A stretch of 11,394 nucleotides of DNA from an uncultured Eubacteriales bacterium (GTDB lineage: Bacteria; Bacillota; Clostridia; Christensenellales; Borkfalkiaceae): contig URMT01000051.1 in the NCBI GenBank assembly GCA_900549005.1, positions 1-11,394 of the forward strand, in the 5' to 3' direction. Numbering within the stretch: the stretch's first letter is position 1; every line of letters begins with the position of its first letter. A model generated the notes under the pieces. It was not told where the DNA came from. It searched no databases and saw only the letters and a program-made list of their open reading frames with translations. The position numbers were made by a program, and so were the translations under genes. Positions 6,873 to 11,394 of this stretch are shown piece by piece.

Positions 6873-7703
6873 TTATTCGGCGACGGGAATGTTATATTTG
6901 GTCTTGTTGCAGTTATAGTCAACGAGCCTGAAACTGTCTACCGTGAAGTCGTAAAAATTCTTTACGTCGGGGTCGATTTCAATCTTGGGCGCGGCGAGGC
7001 GGGGCATAGAGATAATCTCTTTTACAATCGGGATATGCCTGTCGTAGATATGCGCATCGGCGATTACGTGCACAAGCTCGCCCGCTTTGAGGCCGGAAAC
7101 CTGCGCAAACATCATTAAAAGGACGGCATACTGCACCACGTTCCAATTGTTGGCCGTGAGCATATCGTTTGAACGCTGGTTTAAAATTCCGTTGAGCGTG
7201 TCGCCCGAAACGTTGAAGGTCATCGAATACGCGCAGGGATACAGATTCATCTCGTGCAGGTCGGCAAAAGTATAGATATTTGTGAGTATGCGGCGGCTGG
7301 CGGGGTTGTGCTTCAAATCGTAAAGCACCCTGTCTACCTGGTCGAACTCTCCCTCGCGGTATTTATGCTTTACGCCGAGCTGATAGCCGTAGGCCTTGCC
7401 TATGCTGCCGTTTTCGTCCGCCCACTGGTCCCATATGTGCGAGTGAAGGTCGCGTATGTTGTTGCTCTTCTTCTGCCATATCCACAGAATTTCGTCTATG
7501 CACGAACGGAACGCCGTGCGGCGTATGGTGAGTATGGGAAATTCTTTGGACAAATCGTACCTGTTTATTATGCCGAACTTTTTAACGGTGTGCGCGGGCG
7601 TGCCGTCGCTCCATTTGGGGCGCACGCTGAGGTTGGTATCCCACACGCCGTTTTCCATAATGTCGGTCATATTGGCTATAAAAATATCGTCTGCCAGGCT
7701 CAA
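6873..7703 (-). CDS. thyA: Thymidylate synthase (ThyA, Bacillus/clostridial subtype)
   Basis: This 276-residue enzyme converts dUMP to dTMP using methylene-tetrahydrofolate. The catalytic cysteine is C157 in LYPCAYSM, the phosphate-binding arginines are in NPASRR (133-138), and the C-terminal substrate residues are in HVIADAHIYDRH (212-223). The sequence follows the Bacillus subtilis/phage phi3T ThyA branch (IWDQW, SNDM, YDFTVDSF) rather than the E. coli branch. The usual LGxPFN after the dUMP-binding Asp is replaced by TANNWN (183-188); I recall similar forms in other clostridia. The start is a TTG at 7703: GGAGGG lies 7 nt upstream, and the resulting MSLADDIF opening fits the family. The next ATG (7670) has no ribosome binding site and would cut conserved sequence. 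A consensus promoter lies upstream and folA follows. Confidence 0.95.
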   Translation of the reverse strand: MSLADDIFIANMTDIMENGVWDTNLSVRPKWSDGTPAHTVKKFGIINRYDLSKEFPILTIRRTAFRSCIDEILWIWQKKSNNIRDLHSHIWDQWADENGSIGKAYGYQLGVKHKYREGEFDQVDRVLYDLKHNPASRRILTNIYTFADLHEMNLYPCAYSMTFNVSGDTLNGILNQRSNDMLTANNWNVVQYAVLLMMFAQVSGLKAGELVHVIADAHIYDRHIPIVKEIISMPRLAAPKIEIDPDVKNFYDFTVDSFRLVDYNCNKTKYNIPVAE

Positions 7704-7730
7704 AACAATTCCCTCCGTTGCATTTTAATT

Positions 7731-7759
7731 ATTTTACCATTTAACCGCGCCGCCGTCAA
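7731..7759 (-). promoter_or_regulatory. Sigma-A promoter of thyA-folA
   Basis: On the minus strand TTGACG (7754-7759), 17 bp, then TAAAAT (7731-7736), with TG one base before the -10. The leader is short, with a GGAGGG ribosome binding site before the TTG start. A dispersed inverted repeat ends about 55 bp upstream. Confidence 0.8.
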
Positions 7760-7813
7760 ACGAATAAGGCAGATTTACAAGCGTTCGCCAAAGATGTTTG
7801 ATTGATTAAGAGT

Positions 7814-7912
7814 TGTCATTTTGACCGAGTGTAAGCGAGCGGAAAAATCTCAAATAAAAATATCAAAGAGATTTCTCCGTGCGCTCATTACATTCGCTTA
7901 GTCGAAATGACA
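7814..7912. repeat. Dispersed intergenic inverted repeat, full copy
   Basis: This is an imperfect 99-bp palindrome. The left arm (7814-7851) begins TGTCATTTTGACCGAG and ends AAAATCTC; the right arm (7868-7912) begins GAGATTT and ends GTCGAAATGACA, its reverse complement with differences and a small length change in the middle. The loop is AT-rich. The outer ends TGTCATTT[C/T]GAC and inner ends GAGATTT match the half copy at 11295-11336. The form suggests a non-coding mobile repeat (MITE-like) or a family of intergenic hairpins. It fills the gap between the NUDIX-SDR gene and the thyA promoter and could form a transcript-ending hairpin. No transposase is near. Confidence 0.75.
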
Positions 7913-7945
7913 CCCTTTCGGGGACGACCTGTTTACCGTTTGCAG

Positions 7946-7982
7946 AATGCGCCGCGCGCAAGGCACTTGCGCGCGGCGCATT
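7946..7982. repeat. 17-bp perfect GC-rich hairpin after the NUDIX-SDR gene
   Basis: AATGCGCCGCGCGCAAG (7946-7962) and its exact complement (7966-7982) flank a 3-nt loop. It begins 21 bp after the stop codon of the NUDIX-SDR gene. There is no T tract on either strand, so it is not a normal intrinsic terminator. It may protect the mRNA 3' end, or end transcription by another route together with the adjoining repeat. The rest of the 7704-8003 gap holds the dispersed repeat and the thyA promoter, and no gene. Confidence 0.8.
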
Positions 7983-8003
7983 CATTTGGCTTATTTAAAA
8001 CTT

Positions 8004-9179
8004 TCAAAAGGCGTCCTTTCTGGTTTTGCTCCATTTTTTTGCTATAAAGCGCAATTTCATACGCATCGGTATGAGCGCCGTAAACGCGCGCATCAGCTTG
8101 TTCGCAACGCCGGGGATATACTTTACCTTGCCCCTATCTGCCGCCGCAAGGCTATTTTTTGCCACGAACTGCGGCGATTTTGCGGCAATTTTGCCCCATA
8201 TGCCCTGCTTTTTTATGTATTCCACCACATCGGGGCGGGTATACACGGCGCCCGGCAACACGGCGGTCACGCTCACGCCCGTGCCCTTCAACTCGCGCGA
8301 GAGCGCAATCGAAAAGTCTGTAAGGGCGCCTTTAAGCGCGCTGTAAATTGCAAAATAGGGCATAGGATACAGCCCCGAAACGCTGGAAATATTTATTATT
8401 TTAAGCTGTTTTGCGCAGTTTTTTATGCAGAAATGGGTGAGGCTGACGGCGCTTTCAAACAGTATGCGCGACTGAAAGGTTATCTTTTTTTGGTCGTATT
8501 CCAAAAACGCCTTCTGAATGTCGGCGCCCGCCACGTTTACAAGGCGACAGAAGGTGTGCCCCGCCGCAAAGTTCATAAGGCGTTCGCGGTCATTCTCGTC
8601 AGTTAAGTCACATTCAGCGTACTTGATTATGAGGTCGGGGTGCCTTTCTTTGAGCTTATTTGATAGGGCTTCGAGTTTTTCGCGGCTTCTGCCCGTTATG
8701 AACAGACTTTCCCCGCGGGAGGCAAGCTCTTCGCAAAAGGCCGAACCTATTCCGCCCGTCGCGCCCGTCACGAGGGAATACGCGGGCGAAAATTCGCGCA
8801 CCAGCCCGCCGAGAATGGCTCTGTCGGCAGGCGCCCATTCGTCTGCATTCAAAGACGAAAGTTCCTGCCAGACGCATTCTTCGTGCTCCTTTACTTTATA
8901 GCCGCCGAGCATACGGCACAGATACACCGTTATGTTTACGATTTTATCGGGGTATTCAAACTCAGTTGTGCCGACGGGGCGGAGTACCTGTATTTCAAGG
9001 TCTAACTCCTCCCTGCATTCGCGCGCGAGCGCCGCCTCGCCGCTCTCCCCGTCCTCGATTTTGCCGCCGACAAACTCAAATTTATGTACTACATAACTGC
9101 TTCCGTACGAACGGCGCGCGGCAAAAATTCTGCCGTGTTCAATAAACGCTGCGCCGACTACGTTGATTACGTTCTTCAT
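8004..9179 (-). CDS. NUDIX hydrolase fused to short-chain dehydrogenase
   Basis: One continuous 391-residue frame holds two enzymes. Residues 1-128 form a MutT-like NUDIX domain: the box is present as GKIEDGE (39-45), seven residues, then RECREELDL (53-61), keeping the metal-binding glutamates but with Asp in place of the usual Gly at 60. EFVGGK replaces the common EFPGGK, and EHEECVW/ADRAIL (98-123) match the 8-oxo-dGTP-type MutT end. Residues about 132-391 form an SDR with TGATGGIG (138-145), NVAG (215-218), S266, Y279 and K283 (YSALK), so both active sites look intact. The SDR substrate is unknown; its C-terminus is basic and amphipathic. The linker is only a few residues. There is no ribosome binding site: a consensus promoter ends 6 nt before the ATG, predicting a leaderless mRNA. 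It seems to stand alone as a transcription unit. Confidence 0.9.
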   Translation of the reverse strand: MKNVINVVGAAFIEHGRIFAARRSYGSSYVVHKFEFVGGKIEDGESGEAALARECREELDLEIQVLRPVGTTEFEYPDKIVNITVYLCRMLGGYKVKEHEECVWQELSSLNADEWAPADRAILGGLVREFSPAYSLVTGATGGIGSAFCEELASRGESLFITGRSREKLEALSNKLKERHPDLIIKYAECDLTDENDRERLMNFAAGHTFCRLVNVAGADIQKAFLEYDQKKITFQSRILFESAVSLTHFCIKNCAKQLKIINISSVSGLYPMPYFAIYSALKGALTDFSIALSRELKGTGVSVTAVLPGAVYTRPDVVEYIKKQGIWGKIAAKSPQFVAKNSLAAADRGKVKYIPGVANKLMRAFTALIPMRMKLRFIAKKWSKTRKDAF

Positions 9180-9185
9180 ACAATT

Positions 9186-9214
9186 ATTTTACCACCGCAA
9201 AAACTTGCAGTCAA
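9186..9214 (-). promoter_or_regulatory. Sigma-A promoter of the NUDIX-SDR gene, leaderless layout
   Basis: On the minus strand TTGACT (9209-9214), 17 bp, TAAAAT (9186-9191) with an extended TG. Only AATTGT separates the -10 from the ATG at 9179, so transcription should begin at or within a base or two of the start codon. No purine-rich ribosome binding site is present in that gap. Confidence 0.75.
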
Positions 9215-9226
9215 TCGCGCGGGGCA

Positions 9227-9265
9227 TAAAAATACGGGGGCGGGGCGCCGTGGCGCCCCGCCCCC
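9227..9265 (-). terminator. GC-rich intrinsic terminator after the Cys-rich gene
   Basis: On the minus strand a 13-bp stem GGGGGCGGGGCGC / GCGCCCCGCCCCC with a CACG loop (9236-9265; equivalently 14 bp with a 2-nt loop) is followed by GTATTTTTAT. It lies 48 bp beyond the stop codon of the Cys-rich gene and just before the NUDIX-SDR promoter. Confidence 0.85.
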
Positions 9266-9313
9266 TGTTAAAATTAAGCAGTTGAGACCCGTTCTTTTTG
9301 TCACCTTACGGCA

Positions 9314-9679
9314 TTAAAAGAACCAAAAACCGCCGCAACCGCAGCAGTTGCAGTTGTTGCAGCCGCAATTATTGCAGTTGTTACAGTTGTTGCCGCGCCC
9401 GCCGCGCGAATTTGAGCAGTTGTTGCCGCATACGTTGAATGCGCTGCAACAGCCGTAGCCGCCGCACGAGTAATCGGACGCATTGTTAAGGCCGTACTGG
9501 GCGGCATAATAACTCTGTGCGTCGCACCCGCACGAACGCCGCCTTGCGGCACAGCACGAAAAGATGTTAAGAAGGCCTACCCAGCCATTGTTGCAATTAC
9601 AGCCGCAACCGTTGTTGCAGCCGCAGCCGCTGCGCGAATTTGCGCCGCAGTTACCGCAGTTATTACAATTTGAGCACAT
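9314..9679 (-). CDS. Cysteine/asparagine/glycine-rich protein, possible spore coat component
   Basis: This 121-residue protein has 26 cysteines by my count, many in CxxC, NNC and CGC repeats at both ends (MCSNCNNCGNCGANS at the start, NCNNCNNCGCNNCNCCGCGG near the end). The middle is less repetitive, with CCAARRRSCGC and a Tyr/Ala-rich stretch, and the protein ends in the aromatic tail GGFWFF. No signal peptide, membrane segment or known catalytic motif is seen. I do not recognise the exact family. Similar Cys-rich low-complexity proteins occur in clostridial spore coats and exosporium, where they cross-link by disulfides; metal storage is another possibility. The ATG at 9679 was chosen because the Cys repeat begins there and AAGGGA lies upstream, though at a long 12-nt spacing. 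An in-frame TTG at 9751 would add 24 unrelated residues. A sigma-K-like promoter precedes it and a strong terminator follows. Confidence 0.78.
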   Translation of the reverse strand: MCSNCNNCGNCGANSRSGCGCNNGCGCNCNNGWVGLLNIFSCCAARRRSCGCDAQSYYAAQYGLNNASDYSCGGYGCCSAFNVCGNNCSNSRGGRGNNCNNCNNCGCNNCNCCGCGGFWFF

Positions 9680-9771
9680 ATTTTTTATAGCTTCCCTTGT
9701 TTTTCTTTGTGTAAAAGAGGGCAAAGGTTTTCCCCCTTGCCCTTCCCGCAATTTTAAAGGCGGATTTACTC

Positions 9772-9799
9772 TATTATATGCTCCGCGGCAGAAATGCGT
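9772..9799 (-). promoter_or_regulatory. Sigma-K-like promoter of the Cys-rich gene
   Basis: On the minus strand AC (9798-9799), 17 bp, then CATATAATA (9772-9780), matching the Bacillus sigma-K consensus AC, 16-17 bp, CATAnnnTA at every fixed base. The -10 also fits sigma-E in part and contains TATAAT, but no sigma-E or sigma-A -35 is found at the right distance. The leader would be about 85 nt and contains an imperfect hairpin of GGGCAAGG with CCTTTGCCC. The consensus is short, so this remains a motif match only. Confidence 0.5.
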
Positions 9800-9860
9800 T
9801 ATTTAAGCGCGGCGGGAAGTGTTGCGGGCGTGAACTTCTTGTATATATTACGGTGCAATC

Positions 9861-9895
9861 AAAAAAATTCCCCCGACGGAAACCGTCGGGGGAAT
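9861..9895 (-). terminator. Intrinsic terminator after rubrerythrin
   Basis: On the minus strand a 13-bp perfect stem ATTCCCCCGACGG / CCGTCGGGGGAAT with a 3-nt loop (9867-9895) runs into AATTTTTTTG. It begins 17 bp past the rubrerythrin stop codon. Confidence 0.93.
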
Positions 9896-9912
9896 ACGAT
9901 TTTTTTATGAAA

Positions 9913-10446
9913 TTATTTGCCGAAATATCTTTTAAGAAGGCCGGCAAAACCTGCGCCGTGACGAGCCTCGTCCTTGGCCATTTCGTGAACGGTATCGTGA
10001 ATGGCGTCGTAGCCGAGCTGCTTAGCGCGCTTTGCGATTGCAAACTTACCTTCGCACGCGCCGGTTTCGGCCGCTACGCGAAGTTCGAGGTTCTTCTTGG
10101 TGGAATTGGTTACAACTTCGCCAAGAAGTTCTGCAAACTTGGAAGCGTGCTCTGCCTCTTCGTAAGCATAGCGCTTGTATGCTTCGGCAATCTCGGGATA
10201 GCCCTCCCTTTCTGCAACCCTTGCCATTGCAAGGTACATACCTACTTCGGTGCACTCGCCGTTGAAGTGGGCGCGAAGGCCTTCCATAACTTCTTTATCT
10301 TCAACAACGCCGTCGCCTACGTGATGCTCGCAGGCAAACTTGGGTGCATCGGTCTCCTCTACGGGAACAAAAGTCTTAGCCTTGCATACGGGGCAAACTT
10401 CTACGTCGTCGGCTACTATTTCGCCGCAAACAGTACATCTTTTCAT
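9913..10446 (-). CDS. Reverse rubrerythrin (N-terminal rubredoxin, C-terminal diiron domain)
   Basis: This 177-residue protein reduces hydrogen peroxide (and in clostridia helps remove oxygen) using electrons passed to a diiron site. The rubredoxin-type FeS4 knuckles come first, CTVCG (C4, C7) and CPVC (C18, C21), and are followed by a four-helix ferritin-like domain. Iron ligands are visible in [10 protein letters not shown] (62-71), YEEAEH (95-100), [10 protein letters not shown] (126-135) and KDEARH (158-163). The rubredoxin-first order defines the reverse rubrerythrins, which C. acetobutylicum expresses strongly under oxygen stress. TAAGGAG precedes the ATG at 10446; a longer reading from 10482 would start in the leader and was rejected. 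It is a single-gene unit with its own promoter, a palindrome at the start site and a terminator. Confidence 0.95.
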   Translation of the reverse strand: MKRCTVCGEIVADDVEVCPVCKAKTFVPVEETDAPKFACEHHVGDGVVEDKEVMEGLRAHFNGECTEVGMYLAMARVAEREGYPEIAEAYKRYAYEEAEHASKFAELLGEVVTNSTKKNLELRVAAETGACEGKFAIAKRAKQLGYDAIHDTVHEMAKDEARHGAGFAGLLKRYFGK

Positions 10447-10480
10447 AATTTTTAACTCCTTACGTTTTTTATTAGAAATC

Positions 10481-10495
10481 AATCTTAATAAGATT
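10481..10495. promoter_or_regulatory. 7-1-7 palindrome at the rubrerythrin transcription start, possible operator
   Basis: AATCTTA (10481-10487), one central base, TAAGATT (10489-10495) is a perfect inverted repeat. It overlaps the last bases of the -10 element and covers the expected start site. The 7-1-7 geometry is that of Fur-family boxes such as PerR, and PerR controls reverse rubrerythrin in C. acetobutylicum. However, the bases do not match the known PerR box (TTATAATnATTATAA). Confidence 0.45.
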
Positions 10496-10521
10496 ATATC
10501 ATAGCTTTTTCAAAAAATCAA
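10493..10521 (-). promoter_or_regulatory. Sigma-A promoter of rubrerythrin
   Basis: On the minus strand TTGATT (10516-10521), 17 bp, TATAAT (10493-10498) with an extended TG. The -35 overlaps the stop codon of the upstream HAD gene. No terminator lies between, so HAD transcripts may also read into rubrerythrin. Confidence 0.85.
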
Positions 10522-11180
10522 GCCCTGAGCGAAAATTTATTTTGTAAAATTTGTAAATATTGTGTGTAATTTTCTGCGAACAACGTTGCGCCGAACTGCG
10601 CGAGCTGTTCGCGCTTTCTGAATCCCCAAAGCACCGAAATGCAGTTTATGCCCGCATTTTTTGCGGTGAGAAAGTCGGTTTCGCCGTCGCCCGTGAACAG
10701 GCACTCATCCTTGTTCACGCCCAAAGCCTGCATTATGTAATTTGTGCCCGCGGGGTCGGGTTTCAAGGGGAACTGCCCCTGGCCTATTACGATATCGAAG
10801 CCGTATTTTGAAAGTTTTTCGTCGTACACCCTTTGGGTGGAAGCCTGCGGCTTATTTGAGAGCAGGGCGAGCTTTATGCCCGCGGCTTTGAGGCGGGTTA
10901 AAACTTCGTCCTCCCCTTCGTAGAGGGTGGTCAGAGTGCTTTCGTGAGCGGCGTATGCAGGGACGTAATCTTCGTATACCGCCTGCACGAGCTCTTTTTT
11001 ATTCTCGGGAACGGCGCGGTACACAAGGTTATAGGCGCCGTCGCCAAGCATAGAATACAGCTCTTCGCGCCCGACGGGCGGAAGGGAAAACTTTGCAAGG
11101 CTACAATTTAGCACGCAGCGGATATCCGCCTCGGTATTCAAAAGCGTGCCGTCCAAATCAAAAATTATTGCTTTTATCAT
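10518..11180 (-). CDS. HAD-family phosphatase, phosphoglycolate phosphatase-like
   Basis: This 220-residue haloacid dehalogenase-type hydrolase has motif I FDLDGTLLNT (D8 nucleophile, D10), an alpha-helical cap (about 18-85), motif II LLSNKP, motif III lysine in PLKPDP, and motif IV FTGDGETDF. This layout matches Gph/PpaX-type enzymes that dephosphorylate small phosphomonoesters such as 2-phosphoglycolate or pyrophosphate; the true substrate is open. The ATG at 11180 places the DxD motif at the usual distance from the N-terminus. A longer reading from 11219 begins upstream of the -10 element and was rejected. No ribosome binding site is present, and a perfect TATAAT ends 6 nt before the ATG, so the mRNA may be leaderless. 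The stop codon overlaps the rubrerythrin -35. Confidence 0.9.
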   Translation of the reverse strand: MIKAIIFDLDGTLLNTEADIRCVLNCSLAKFSLPPVGREELYSMLGDGAYNLVYRAVPENKKELVQAVYEDYVPAYAAHESTLTTLYEGEDEVLTRLKAAGIKLALLSNKPQASTQRVYDEKLSKYGFDIVIGQGQFPLKPDPAGTNYIMQALGVNKDECLFTGDGETDFLTAKNAGINCISVLWGFRKREQLAQFGATLFAENYTQYLQILQNKFSLRA

Positions 11181-11186
11181 CTGTTT

Positions 11187-11213
11187 ATTATATAACCCCT
11201 GACGGCGGGGCAA
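11187..11213 (-). promoter_or_regulatory. Promoter of the HAD gene, leaderless layout
   Basis: On the minus strand a perfect TATAAT (11187-11192) lies 6 nt before the ATG. The best -35 is TTGCCC (11208-11213) at a short 15-bp spacing, so the -35 is weak or unsure. The start site would coincide with the start codon. Confidence 0.5.
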
Positions 11214-11294
11214 AAACATTTTTTACCGCAAAAAGCGTGAGCTTGGCATAAAATTAAATTAGTAATCATTTCGCGCGGACAATTAGTTGCGGTT

Positions 11295-11336
11295 GAGATT
11301 TATCCACGCGAGCTTTCGCCCTTGGTCGAAATGACA
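11295..11336. repeat. Dispersed repeat, half copy
   Basis: The stretch begins GAGATTTATCC and ends GGTCGAAATGACA, matching the outer and inner ends of the right arm of the repeat at 7868-7912, with a diverged middle. No clear left arm is present; only TCATTTCG near 11268 hints at one. The rest of 11220-11394 shows a 6-bp GC hairpin (11365-11379) and no gene I can support; any gene entering from the right has stopped within the last few dozen bases or lies outside. Confidence 0.6.
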
Positions 11337-11394
11337 ATATATTTAAAAATAATTTATGTCGCAAGGCGGGTTTCCCGCCGCAGCAGGACCCAAT

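Noticed and set aside
7947..8606. 219-codon open frame on the plus strand
   Set aside because: It begins inside the 17-bp hairpin and runs antisense to the SDR half of the NUDIX-SDR gene; no domain is visible.
9680..9751. Longer TTG start for the Cys-rich protein
   Set aside because: The added 24 residues have no Cys and come from the leader region with a hairpin; the Cys repeat starts right at the ATG.
9778..10455. 225-codon open frame on the plus strand
   Set aside because: Fully antisense to rubrerythrin, starts within the sigma-K-like promoter region, has no ribosome binding site, and contains no recognisable motif.
11337..11394. Possible end of a gene entering from the right edge
   Set aside because: Two minus-strand frames stop within about 50 bases and the third has no recognisable content; there is too little sequence to support a gene.

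Overview
All eleven confident genes lie on the minus strand, so transcription runs from high to low coordinates. The window looks like part of the chromosome of a spore-forming, probably anaerobic member of the Clostridia with moderately high GC. The reasons are the spoVAC-spoVAD-spoVAE set, an N-terminal-rubredoxin ('reverse') rubrerythrin, a CoA-disulfide reductase with a rhodanese tail, Bacillus/clostridia-type thyA-folA, mostly strong AGGAGG-like ribosome binding sites, and sigma-A promoters with 17-bp spacers and extended -10 elements. I cannot name the genus. No tRNA, rRNA, CRISPR array, transposase or phage gene is visible.

Layout in transcription order, from the right edge: 11220-11394 holds no gene but has a half copy of a dispersed repeat. 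A HAD phosphatase follows (11180-10518), then a reverse rubrerythrin with its own promoter, a 7-1-7 palindrome at the start site and a strong terminator. Next is a very cysteine- and asparagine-rich 121-residue protein behind a sigma-K-like promoter, closed by a GC-rich terminator. A single-ORF fusion of a NUDIX hydrolase to a short-chain dehydrogenase (SDR) comes next, then a 300-bp gap with a 17-bp perfect hairpin and a full inverted dispersed repeat. The thyA-folA dTMP/folate pair ends at a strong terminator. A ZIP metal transporter precedes a spore cluster of a second SDR, a possible 35-residue ORF, spoVAC, spoVAD and spoVAE, which ends at a good terminator. A CoA-disulfide reductase with its own promoter and a truncated YihY/BrkB membrane protein reach the left edge.

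Two parts may be linked by sporulation. The SDR-spoVA cluster starts at a sigma-G-like promoter (TGAATA, 18 bp, CAAAATA), the forespore programme that makes the dipicolinate channel. The Cys-rich protein has a sigma-K-like promoter (AC, 17 bp, CATATAATA), the mother-cell programme that makes coat proteins. Both links are inferred from motif matches only.

The most notable pattern is that three genes, the spoVA-linked SDR, the NUDIX-SDR fusion and the HAD phosphatase, have no Shine-Dalgarno sequence and a -10 element ending only 5-6 nt before the start codon. This predicts leaderless mRNAs in a genome whose other genes mostly carry strong ribosome binding sites. The NUDIX-SDR fusion, the SDR heading the spoVA operon and the Cys-rich protein are the best candidates for new biology.
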